From the NCBI RefSeq assembly GCF_036669915.1, contig NC_089321.1, positions 20,727,770 through 20,791,769 of the forward strand: 64,000 bases of DNA, in the 5' to 3' direction. Made by a program: the position numbers and the translations under genes. The notes under the pieces were generated by a model. The model was not told where the DNA came from and did not search any database. It saw only the letters and a list, made by a program, of their open reading frames with translations. Within the stretch, counting starts at the first letter, position 1; each line of letters opens with the position of its first letter. Below, one piece after another: positions 46,480 to 56,309 of the stretch. The DNA is from Pocillopora verrucosa (Eukaryota; Cnidaria; Anthozoa; Scleractinia; Pocilloporidae).

Positions 46480-47670
46480 GATTTCTCCGGCTATTGAAAG
46501 GTTGCTGTTCTGTGGACAAAATCGACGCGGAACCGAGAGAAGCAAGCTCAGGATATTTGAAATCGAGTTATTAATTATATGATATCAAACTCCAGGTAAA
46601 AGCATTTATTCTTTTCATCCAAAATTTTTCTGCCCAAATATTACTTTGGGATACAAAACAAAACCATATGGCACAACGTACGGCACAAGCTATCAGCGGT
46701 CTTCTCTTTTGTGCGGACCTTTGTGAGAACAGTGTAATATCGAACTGGATCTAAATTAAAGCGATTATTTCTTCTCTTCAGAAGCCTAAAACCATCATTT
46801 CTCCCTCAGCTTCCAGACATGGAGAGTTTATATTCTGATTTTGGAAAAAATTCAGCTCTGCAGCGATGTTAAATGGGTGATTCACCGCGAAATGTGGCCA
46901 ATTCCGGCATTTGTTTTGATACCACGAATCACGATGGATGCCGCCTACTTTTCGAAGGCAATACCTAGCTATTTGTTGAAGTTATCATGGATTTCACCAA
47001 TTTGGTTATTAGAAAAATTCTGAAGTGAGCCATGAAGCCGGGCTGCAAAGCGGGTAAGCTGTATTTATGACGAAATCTGCTCCAGTGGTTCGATTTTGGT
47101 GTAGGCGAAAAAATCGCGAATGCTCGTACATGTGCTGATTCAAACGGTCATAACTTTTGAAAAATCGAAAACGTACAGGGGTTTTTGCATATTTTTTCCT
47201 ATAAAGGTCTAAACTTAACGGCTGTGTAGGATAGAATCGTCAACCAGGTCCCAAACCCCAAAACTTAGCGTCTAAATCAAGGTTATTTACGGCCATCGGC
47301 CGATGGCGATTTCTAGTGGTCAGAATATGCTAAAATTCGCCTTTTCAAATATGTTGAGAGGGCAAATTCTAACTTTCTTGGAAAACTAGAAAGGTTTTTA
47401 AGCAATCTGATATAAATTCTGTGGCTTAACTATGCGAATCAAATATTTTACAACGTTACAAAATATGCCTATTTTTCAATTTTCGAGACGTTGCGACGGT
47501 CCCTACGGACTGGGAAATAATTATGGCCCGTAATGCAGTCAGAAAATTATTTCGAATCAAACCAAGTCTAATTTAGTTCTTTCCTAGGTAAAGTCTTTCT
47601 GTTAACAGAGTTTCAGGCAAAATTATTTTTGACGCAAAATTGACCGGGTGGAAATAAGAGAGACAGCCTC
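46480..47670. repeat. Right long inverted repeat arm
   Basis: This arm is the complement of 43350-44669 without the MITE. Terminal text GAGACAGCCTC abuts TTAA. Confidence 0.9.
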
Positions 47671-47759
47671 TTAATCTTTCAAGTTGGCTGCACCCAATGG
47701 GTGGCAAGCTGTTCTTGGCATCATTTTAAAGCTTAGAGTATGCTGATCAAGAGATCTGC

Positions 47760-48150
47760 TTGTTAACGTGTACAAAAAGTGTCCAAAGGCCTCGGTAACC
47801 TGGCCTACATAACCCATGATCCTTTGCGCCAGAATTTCGCCGAACTGTATTCTTTTTATTTATTCGCCTCTCAATGGACATGACGTGTGCACAATCACTC
47901 TTTCCGCCGGAATTGTTAGTATCTTTATCGTTCCAGAGAGCATAACTAACGCGAGATCCATCAACCCACAACCATGTCTTTTGATATTAGGATGTCTATA
48001 CAAAATGATCCACATCCACCCGTTTGGTGTACGTAGAGAGGTAACGGCTTCTTCCTCAGCTGCTGAATTTATCGAGGCAAGTTTGGATCCAAGGGATTCG
48101 CGGGCGAATTTTTCTGCATTCCACTTAAGTCTGTTGGTAGTGAAAACATT
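47760..48150 (-). pseudogene. C-type lectin-like domain exon relic
   Basis: Minus-strand translation reads as a C-type lectin-like fold: LKWNAEKFARESLGSKLAS, a GWMWI block (the usual WIG position), then after a frameshift near 47970, VDGSRVSYALWNDKDTNNSG and KSDCAHV. These match the WND and Cys blocks of calcium-type lectin domains. A likely acceptor (CCAACAG) sits at about 48135. The usual first Cys and the C-terminal end are not evident. One frameshift and no neighbouring exons point to a relic, or to an exon with a sequence error. Confidence 0.7.
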
Positions 48151-48164
48151 TGTAGTCATTGTAA

Positions 48165-48365
48165 AAATAACAATAATAATGATGCTAATGATATTGATGA
48201 TAATAATACTAATGATAATAGTATTTATAACAATGAGAATGATGATAATAAAAAGCACGATAGTAATAATAATATCAATAATGATAATTAAAAATTACAA
48301 AAAGAAAACAATGATAATAATTATTATTATTATTATTACAATAGTAAATAATAGTAATACTATTT
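48165..48365. repeat. AT-rich degenerate AAT/GAT trinucleotide tract
   Basis: Repeated AATAATGAT-like triplets produce long spurious ORFs on both strands here. Confidence 0.8.
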
Positions 48366-48454
48366 AAGTAATATAATAGTCGCTGATAAGGAATGATAGT
48401 TCTTGATCAAACGCACGTCATATTTGAAGTCTATTGCAGCCCGATATCTAAAAG

Positions 48455-48890
48455 CTCGCTGTTCTTTATCGATGAAGAGGCTAGACTCCAAAGTCTGTAA
48501 ATAAAGATGTAATGAACTTATCAAATTAAATACATTTGGCTGTAAATAAAGCCTTCAAAAAGTCTTTTAACAGTCTTGAACAAAAGCAAGCGAAAAAGTT
48601 TTAATAACCAAGAGTTCAAGAAAATTTAAACAAGTGTACACGTCAACCTTAGTGTGAAGGCCTCTTAATATGTTTGGCTAATTAATCAGCTTACGTGCGT
48701 CACGTATGAATTTAAGAAAGTTTACCGGGGAGGAACGGATGGGGAAAATTTCAATTCCAAAAAGGAACACCCAAAGCCTGGTCTTTGGTTATTTGGCAAT
48801 TATAACTTTACAGTTACCTTGTCGCAAAGAAAAAAGTGAAATTAACAAGGCGAAGTGGTATTTTAGAGACGATTTTTCAAATTAAAAAAA
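48455..48890 (+). repeat. Orphan copy of the gene 3 upstream region
   Basis: It aligns in the same orientation with 26265-26720 (CTCGCTGTTCTTTA, TATCAAATTAAATACATTTG and TTGGCAATTATAACTTTA). It stops at about 48890, where the 3' end of minus-strand gene 4 begins, so no gene follows it. Confidence 0.75.
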
Positions 48891-48894
48891 GGTA

Positions 48895-50697
48895 AAACTA
48901 GAAAATCCATTCTATTATCCTTGTTTGTGGAAGGGACATCGTCAGGAGAGACCTCTTTATCAGATGGGAATGACTGGGCCTTTGAGTCAGAAGAATCTGC
49001 TCGCTCACCCTGTTCTTCCTTTTCACTGTTGGAAACCAAACCTTGCTGTGCACTCTTGACTTGCACCTCTTCTACTGTGGCAGTGTTCATCACCAACTGT
49101 CAGAAGTTTTGGTCGACTCCGAACACGAAGATATCTTTCCCTTATCGGAATCACTCCATGGATTGTGTTTGATTGGGTATTCTTCACTTTTAGACTCTTT
49201 TCGTTTTCTTCTACGCCTTTGACGACGAGTGTTAGAGGGCTTGTCGCACATCTCTTCAGCATATCACCGGGTGGATCGTCTTCCATTGGGTATTCTTCAC
49301 TCTTCGATTCTTTCCGTTTTCTTCTAAGCCTTTGCCGACGAGTACTGGAGACCTTTTCCCTCGTGTCATCAGTATCATTAAATGGATTTTTATCCATTGG
49401 ATATTCTTCCCTTTTGGAATTACTTTTTCTTCCTCTGCGCCTTTGGTGAGTAGTTCTGAGGGCCTTATCGCTGTTCTGCGACGGGCAGTCGTTATCGGTG
49501 GCACTGCTGGAATTTGCAAACGGGTTCAGATCCTTTGGATATTTGCAAATCTCGTTTGTCTTTTTCTTAATAATACTCGGTCCTTTGCCAGCTGCATCGG
49601 ATGCAATGTCACTCTTTTTTCCAGGCTGCTTCATAGTTGGTGGAGGGGGGCGAGGTGGAGCCGCCTTACGAGGACTTGGTTGACGCTGTGGAGGGGGAGC
49701 AGGGCGGACCGGAAGAGGACGAGACGGAGCAGATTTGGATGGACTGGTATGAGAAACGGTAGGCCTATCAGAAGAAGTTAGAGGTGAAGGTGGAGCTTTC
49801 CTTGTTGGTCCTGATCTTGTTTTATTGCTTCGACACGAAGCCTTCTGAGGACTATCACCCATAGTGTCAGCACCAGCTTTCGCTTCCTTCTTTTTCTCAT
49901 GGTCTCCAACGACGCCTGACAATGGAGCACGTGAAGCAGCTTTGGCCTCTGTGGTGGCCTCTTTGAAACAGGCAGCACCACTGGTAACATCGCCATCGCG
50001 CTTTTCCTTCCGGAAGCTTTTTAAGGATCCTGGACGCGACAATTTTCTGCTTTCTTCCTTGTCTGTAAGACTGTAGATAATTATGAGGGTATAGTAAACT
50101 CATGTAATTTAAGACAGTGCCGTAACGACTCTAAGAGTAAGAAAGTAGAAATTAACTTAGTTTTTATGAATTTGCCTAGTCGCTAAGCATTTTCGCAAAA
50201 TAGTGTTTCGAAAATTTGTGTTGTTTTCGTTGTCTTTACTCCAGTCAATTTCATTTTCCGAATCTCACCAATATTTTCAAGGGCTGTCCTGTGTCCTCGA
50301 TTTCCGAAAAACACTCCATCGGCTTCTTAAAACTGAGATTTAGCGCCCTTCAATTAGACAAAAGAATCACTGGTTAAGTTAAAAAATTCATTGGGTCATT
50401 TCGTTTTCGTCCCGGACTTAAAACAAACTGTTCGATATTTTCTTGCCTGTTCTGCATCTTGATTGATGTTTTCTTTCACCACCTTGTCTTAAAGAGTAGA
50501 GGGCAAAAACTTCCTGCTAAATCTATTACACCTATGCTTATCGGTGGACCTTTCCGATGACCTTTTTACACCTTTTTCTACACTTACCATTCTTCTTTGG
50601 CACATTCCACAGTCGGAGAAGGAACCGAAGCTATCAAGTGAAATTCTTGATGGTTTTTACTTCGATCTTTCTTTTGCATTTTCTTCAAAAAACTTAT
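48895..50697 (-). pseudogene. EHBP1-like gene 4: first exon plus NPF-rich exon, truncated
   Basis: Exon 1 (50588-50697) matches exon 1 of gene 3 but has ATA for its ATG; an in-frame ATG follows six codons later. Exon 2 starts at 50070 (acceptor CTACAG), which restores the frame, and runs open to 49023. It encodes a Ser/Pro/Lys-rich linker and four related units with a YPxxxNPF core (YPKDLNPF, YPMDKNPF, then degenerate YPMEDDPP and a frameshifted YPIKHNPW). NPF motifs bind EH domains of EHD proteins in canonical EHBP1. Frames change near 49230 and 49110, and bMERB exons are absent; the sequence ends against a duplicated promoter at 48890. I judge it a truncated pseudogene, although exons 1-2 could still be expressed. 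Confidence 0.7.
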
Positions 50698-50766
50698 GAT
50701 TGCTTCCTTGTGGTCAAAACGATCATTCATGTTTCAGAGGATCGAAAATCTCTTGTTTATACATTG

Positions 50767-50774
50767 TGATGTCA
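50767..50774 (-). promoter_or_regulatory. TGACATCA motif, gene 4 (repeated at 52030-52037)
   Basis: On the minus strand it lies about 70 bp upstream of the ancestral start position, in CTACATGACATCACAATG, as in gene 3. Confidence 0.5.
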
Positions 50775-50903
50775 TGTAGCCATGAGGATAGCATATCATT
50801 CTCATTTTCAAGTGTGCTGCGTCTCTGCAGATAGTTCTTTCGATATTTCACAGAAAGAAAGTCATTACATTATTTTAAATAAATGATGGGTTGACATGGT
50901 ACT

Positions 50904-51755
50904 GTAGATAGCTATTACCGTAGGGGAAAAACTGTGGTTGTTCTAAACTGATGTGCGCGCGCAAACCCGTTGAGTTATGCGCGATGAAGATATGCACAGC
51001 AAATACTAGATACTGAAAGAAAATCGCCTCAAAACCCTGGGACGTTTCAAAAATAAATAAAATGCTGGTAGTCTACTTGTTGGGTACATTGGAATGGATA
51101 TAGATGAAAAAATCTTGTGGTCTGCTTGATTTTTCCTCTCAAAACTAGAATTGCACTCGACAGCGAAGTGAATCTAGTTCGTAAGACACGAAGGCAACAA
51201 AAAGATGCGGTCTTCTCTACTTCCTCTCCTTAAGTTGAAAATGTTTTCCCTCTGAAATCTTTTCGTCTTTTTAATTTCTCTTTCATCCTTTGTAACAAAA
51301 GAACTGCAAAGTTATAACTGCCAGAATAGCCATAAACCAGGCACAGAAGAGTGGGTTCTTGGTGCTCCGTAGATGAAAGAGAAATTAAAAAGACGAAAAG
51401 ATTTCAGAGGGAAAACATTTTCAACTTAAGGAGAGGAAGTAGAGAAGACCGCATCTTTTTGTTGCCTTCGTGTCTTACGAACTAGATTCACTTCGCTGTC
51501 GAGTGCAATTCTAGTTTTGAGAGGAAAAATCAAGCAGACCACAAGATTTTTTCATCTATATCCATTCCAATGTACCCAACAAGTAGACTACCAGCATTTT
51601 ATTTATTTTTGAAACGTCCCAGGGTTTTGAGGCGATTTTCTTTCAGTATCTAGTATTTGCTGTGCATATCTTCATCGCGCATAACTCAACGGGTTTGCGC
51701 GCGCACATCAGTTTAGAACAACCACAGTTTTTCCCCTACGGTAATAGCTATCTAC
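50904..51755. repeat. Perfect palindrome, 384-bp arms, 84-bp loop (unit 1)
   Basis: The left arm 50904-51287 and right arm 51372-51755 are exact complements as far as I can check by eye. The loop is 51288-51371. The left arm (read on the minus strand) is the natural upstream region of gene 4, as judged by its similarity to 26755-27020; the right arm is the extra inverted copy. Confidence 0.9.
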
Positions 51756-52166
51756 ATCTATTACTATTATAATAGCTATCTAAATCTATTACACCTATGC
51801 TTATCGGTGGACCTTTCCGATGACCTTTTTACACCTTTTTCTACACTTACCATTCTTCTTTGGCACATTCCACAGTCGGAGAAGGAACCGAAGCTATCAA
51901 GTGAAATTCTTGATGGTTTTTACTTCGATCTTTCTTTTGCATTTTCTTCAAAAAACTTATGATTGCTTCCTTGTGGTCAAAACGATCATTCATGTTTCAG
52001 AGGATCGAAAATCTCTTGTTTATACATTGTGATGTCATGTAGCCATGAGGATAGCATATCATTCTCATTTTCAAGTGTGCTGCGTCTCTGCAGATAGTTC
52101 TTTCGATATTTCACAGAAAGAAAGTCATTACATTATTTTAAATAAATGATGGGTTGACATGGTACT

Positions 52167-53018
52167 GTAGATAGCTATTACCGTAGGGGAAAAACTGTGG
52201 TTGTTCTAAACTGATGTGCGCGCGCAAACCCGTTGAGTTATGCGCGATGAAGATATGCACAGCAAATACTAGATACTGAAAGAAAATCGCCTCAAAACCC
52301 TGGGACGTTTCAAAAATAAATAAAATGCTGGTAGTCTACTTGTTGGGTACATTGGAATGGATATAGATGAAAAAATCTTGTGGTCTGCTTGATTTTTCCT
52401 CTCAAAACTAGAATTGCACTCGACAGCGAAGTGAATCTAGTTCGTAAGACACGAAGGCAACAAAAAGATGCGGTCTTCTCTACTTCCTCTCCTTAAGTTG
52501 AAAATGTTTTCCCTCTGAAATCTTTTCGTCTTTTTAATTTCTCTTTCATCCTTTGTAACAAAAGAACTGCAAAGTTATAACTGCCAGAATAGCCATAAAC
52601 CAGGCACAGAAGAGTGGGTTCTTGGTGCTCCGTAGATGAAAGAGAAATTAAAAAGACGAAAAGATTTCAGAGGGAAAACATTTTCAACTTAAGGAGAGGA
52701 AGTAGAGAAGACCGCATCTTTTTGTTGCCTTCGTGTCTTACGAACTAGATTCACTTCGCTGTCGAGTGCAATTCTAGTTTTGAGAGGAAAAATCAAGCAG
52801 ACCACAAGATTTTTTCATCTATATCCATTCCAATGTACCCAACAAGTAGACTACCAGCATTTTATTTATTTTTGAAACGTCCCAGGGTTTTGAGGCGATT
52901 TTCTTTCAGTATCTAGTATTTGCTGTGCATATCTTCATCGCGCATAACTCAACGGGTTTGCGCGCGCACATCAGTTTAGAACAACCACAGTTTTTCCCCT
53001 ACGGTAATAGCTATCTAC
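52167..53018. repeat. Perfect palindrome, unit 2
   Basis: It is identical to 50904-51755 shifted by 1263 bp: arms 52167-52550 and 52635-53018, loop 52551-52634. Confidence 0.9.
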
Positions 53019-53042
53019 ATCTATTACTATTATAATAGCTAT

Positions 53043-53214
53043 CTAAATCTATTACACCTATGCTTATCGGTGGACCTTTCCGATGACCTTTTTACACCTT
53101 TTTCGTCTTTTTAATTTCTCTTTCATCCTTTGTAACAAAAGAACTGCAAAGTTATAACTGCCAGAATAGCCATAAACCAGGCACAGAAGAGTGGGTTCTT
53201 GGTGCTCCGTAGAT
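53043..53214. repeat. Partial third unit of the tandem array
   Basis: It begins like each unit (CTAAATCTATTACACC), then at ACACCTTTTTC switches to TTTTCGTCTTTTTAATTTC, the inner part of the left arm, and ends with the loop. The switch occurs at a short shared T-rich string, suggesting microhomology-mediated joining. Confidence 0.8.
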
Positions 53215-53560
53215 GTATTTCAAATTGCAACCTTTTCCCTCTTCCCTCGATCCTTTCGGTGAGATTTGTGCATTCGTGTTTAGCGCGCGTGATCCAATCA
53301 ATCAGCCAATCATGTTTAGAGAGCTTGAACTTGACATTGAGGTTGACGTGGACACTTTCACGGTAATCGAGTATAGTTTATTGAGTTTTTGGTTATCGAA
53401 ACTTTTTCGCTTTTGCTTTTGTTTTTGATTCAAGACTTTTCGAAGACTTTATTTAGAACCCTGCAAATGTTCTTAATTTGATAAGTTTAGTACGTCTTTC
53501 TTTAAATTGTTTGGAGGCTAGCCTCTTCATCGGCAAAAAAAGGTCTCGATGGGGTTAACC
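53215..53560 (-). promoter_or_regulatory. Distal upstream region of gene 4
   Basis: Read on the minus strand, this aligns with 26270-26590 upstream of gene 3 (TGATAAGTTTAGTACG and GGAGGCTAGCCTCTTCATC on the plus strand). It shows the original order: distal upstream, loop, left arm, exon 1. Confidence 0.6.
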
Positions 53561-54398
53561 AGATATCTGCTGAATTATCGAAAAATAACCGTTTCTCGTC
53601 TTTTGGAGTGACCGATGGAAACTTCATAGAGTAAGACAGCATCACGCTGTTGTGATGATGTACATGTTTATTGATAAATCATCGGTGTTTAGATAATTTC
53701 CTGTAAATCACCGACTTAAACAAAAAAGAAATAAAATTTAGCCAGACACACAAGTGACCTAATACAGAAGCTTTCACATGTAAGCTATCGGATTAAAGCG
53801 GGGTCTAGAACAGCAGACTAAATTAAATTCTATAAGATCTCCGCACAGTAAACTGAAAGGTTTTTCATCTTTTCATGTATCCTTCGTTGCAGTATTTCTC
53901 AGTCAGATCCTCGATAATCACTCGCTAATAGTTTTTTTTACGGCTGTTGTTGCTTTTTTTTCAGATAAAAATATGGATGGAAAGTAGAAAGAGATAAGAA
54001 ACAAAGCGCGTTACCAAAACAGCTCCAAGAAAAGTTCATGACGACAGACAGTGGCGTTTTATGAAGAAAGAAATTCAATTCCGGAGAACATTACACTGAT
54101 CTTGACAGTGTTAATTTTACCTGGCACAAAGACTACTTTGCCTCCTCTTGAGTCAACTTTGTTTCCGGTGTCATCAAATGTAATACATGTACGTGAAATA
54201 TATGAACGAATTATTTGATAAAGAAAAATGAAAAGGAAAGAAGTAATACAGCATTATGTCCGGAAATTAATAACTTAGGGTTGCGTTCCTCTACTTTGGG
54301 CAGAGCCTACCTCCTAAGAATGCCCCAGAGATGAAGGGAAGATATGAGGTCCGTGGGCAAGAACTGAAACTCAAGGACTATATCAAACTCGAAAGAAA
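53561..54398. other. Gene-free spacer
   Basis: Nothing coding or repeated is recognised. Confidence 0.4.
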
Positions 54399-55077
54399 CT
54401 CAGGCTACGTTCATACGGTAACGGACGAATTTTGGACGAGCGGACATTCTGTATACACGAAATCGTGCGAAAGTTTCGTTCTGTTCAGATGGAACTAATT
54501 ACAGGTTGAATTTTACAACATTTTTGAGTGTTTTACCGTCTCCTCATGTGCAGAACGCTTCTTAACCCAGAGCAAAATGGCGTCCAGTGTTTTTGCTGCT
54601 TCGACGTCTTCGATTTACAGATAGATGTGCAACGTTTTTTACCTTGATTTTCTGACATTATCAAGACACCAGCACAAGGTCGCCTACGTACGTGGCAAGT
54701 TCGGTATGCTCTGCACATTTGCGAGATAATGTTATGCAATGAAGCTGTGATATTATCGAGCACCGCAATCAATAAACCAACACGTTCCATCTTCGTATAC
54801 AATTGTAAACATGTCATTTAGCCTAGTTACCACGCATCCATGCAGTCACGCCTTCGCTGTGCACAAATTTCTACGTCTAAGGTGTTCACAACATGGCGTT
54901 CAAATTATTGACTGCACCGGCTAAAAGTTCGTCTTCGATTTTCGTGTTCAAAGTTTTAAACGCTTGGGCGTCCAAATTTTCGTACGTTTGGCGTGGTTTC
55001 ATGTGAACGAAACGCCCAAACGCACGAATTTTCCACCGGTCGAAAATTTGTCCGGTACCGTGTGAACGTTGCCTCAG
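54399..55077. mobile_element. ~680-bp TIR element
   Basis: Ends CTCAGGCTACGTTCATACGG and the near-complement finishing CGTGTGAACGTTGCCTCAG form inverted repeats of ~40 bp. The minus-strand ORF at 54533-54817 inside it has no recognisable domain. Target duplication is not clear. Probably a non-autonomous DNA transposon. Confidence 0.7.
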
Positions 55078-56095
55078 AGTATTATAAGATCACATTGAGA
55101 CAACTTGGAAATGTTGAGAATCCCCCCAAATCTCGTTAAATAACCCTTTTCCTGTTAAAAAAAAAAAAAAAAACGTTTTGAGCAGTACCGCCATTTTTAT
55201 TGTTAACTTGATGGAGTCTGCTGATAGTGCTGCATGGAGATAATCACGTGACTTGTTATCCCCTCACAAGATATTGCTGCGCTTATCTATCCTTCCCCAC
55301 GTTATCAACGAACGTTTTTCATTCAATTAATTTGTTTTTTTTTCCTCTTCCACATTATCATGTTCCCAAACAACAGCGTAGGTGTAGCTCAATCTTTCTG
55401 CATATAAACCTCGCACAATCCTAAATTTTCCTTTGTCCCCTCGAAATATGATTTCACAAAATTTTCACCTGGTCATATAAAGTGGGAAATTATAAGTAAA
55501 GCAAATTAATTGGCTTCATTGACTAAATGTTTATTTTTTCAGTAATTCTATGCATGTTTATTTCGAATGTCTGGGTCAATAAGACTTGGTAGACCAAATT
55601 TTGCCATTAAAATTTTCTTTAAATTCAATCACGATTGCTTTTTTTATTCAAACCTTTCTGAGGCTGGTTGGGATGTAAAAGCATGCGGGTGGGGAGACAA
55701 ATCTATGGCTGTGAAAATCGTCAACACTGCGTGAAAAAAATATTGACGCGTCTCTTTCCAAAGCATATGACATCAATTTTAAGTTTAGTCGACCTAAGTT
55801 TATTTTGAACATTAGTATTTATGCACCTGCGTAAACAAATTCATTCTTGATTCTTCGCAATTTCTTGATTTGTGTCTGGCTTAATGGAATGATATTGAAA
55901 GTTTTCTTGGAGGGAGTTGAAGGAGGCCGATTTAATGTCTCTGAGTCTTCTAGTCCTTCAAGGTTTTTTACCCATTAAATCCATGGCTCAAAACTCAACG
56001 GCCACGCTCATGCGTTTATCGAATGGGAGGTGTCTATATAGCCGGTCTTTTTATTTATTGCTCATGTTAACTGATACGAGAAGAGTGGTGTAATA
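55078..56095. other. Gene-free spacer with a 17-A run
   Basis: A homopolymer of 17 A lies at 55157-55173. No gene is seen. Confidence 0.4.
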
Positions 56096-56099
56096 TTAA

Positions 56100-56303
56100 C
56101 TCTTTAACTCCCAAGATCTCATTCGTAATTCTCCTTACTGTCCGCCATACAATTCTTATGTTGTCAATTTGGAGAATTTGGTATTGGATCAATTAATAAT
56201 CTCCTAATTGATATTTTGCGTTATTCTCATCACTACTATGCTTGATATTGTGTTGATATTGTAAGGAGAAATTCTCTCTTGGTCACTAATGGGAGGTAAA
56301 GGG
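56100..56303. mobile_element. ~204-bp MITE with TTAA flanks
   Basis: It is bordered by TTAA at 56096-56099 and 56304-56307. The terminal inverted repeats are CTCTTTAACTCCC and GGGAGGTAAAGGG, and the subterminal CTCCTTAC/GTAAGGAG also pair. The core matches the relics in intron 7 of genes 1 and 2. Confidence 0.75.
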
Positions 56304-56309
56304 TTAAGA

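Larger units (their letters stand above)
43350..47670. mobile_element. 4.3-kb TTAA-flanked element with ~1.2-kb inverted repeats
   Basis: The element is bordered by TTAA at 43346-43349 and 47671-47674. Its termini are GAGGCTGTCTCTCTTATTTC and the exact complement. The left arm (43350-44669, with a 122-bp MITE inserted) and right arm (46480-47670) are highly similar inverted repeats of ~1.19 kb, with only scattered mismatches seen by eye. The interior is ~1.8 kb and holds one broken ORF. TTAA target duplication is characteristic of Kolobok and piggyBac superfamilies; no DDE transposase was recognised, so the class is unproven. Confidence 0.8.
50517..53042. repeat. Two perfect 1263-bp tandem units containing gene 4 exon 1 and promoter
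   Basis: Unit 1 is 50517-51779 and unit 2 is 51780-53042; no difference was seen by eye. Each unit holds gene 4 exon 1 (minus), its upstream region, and an inverted copy of that upstream region. A third, partial unit (53043-53214) keeps the first ~60 bp, then jumps to the hairpin loop. Confidence 0.9.

Noticed and set aside
46841..47023. 60-codon ORF repeated as 43996-44196 on the other strand
   Set aside because: The repetition follows from the inverted arms; no codon constraint is evident and neither is a recognised protein.
43350..47670. Possibility that the long inverted repeat is an assembly hairpin artefact
   Set aside because: The arms differ by scattered substitutions and by a MITE with its own target duplication in only one arm, and TTAA flanks both ends; an artefact would be identical.
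47816..48367. Plus-strand 183-codon ORF
   Set aside because: Half is antisense to the lectin relic and half is translation of an AAT/GAT tract.
49332..49781. Plus-strand ORF of 149 codons opposite gene 4
   Set aside because: It is antisense to the NPF-rich exon and has no recognisable domain.
50557..52032. Identical plus-strand 70-codon ORFs at 50557 and 51820
   Set aside because: They are antisense shadows of the duplicated gene 4 first exon.
54533..54817. Minus-strand 94-codon ORF
   Set aside because: It lies wholly within a non-autonomous TIR element and shows no domain.
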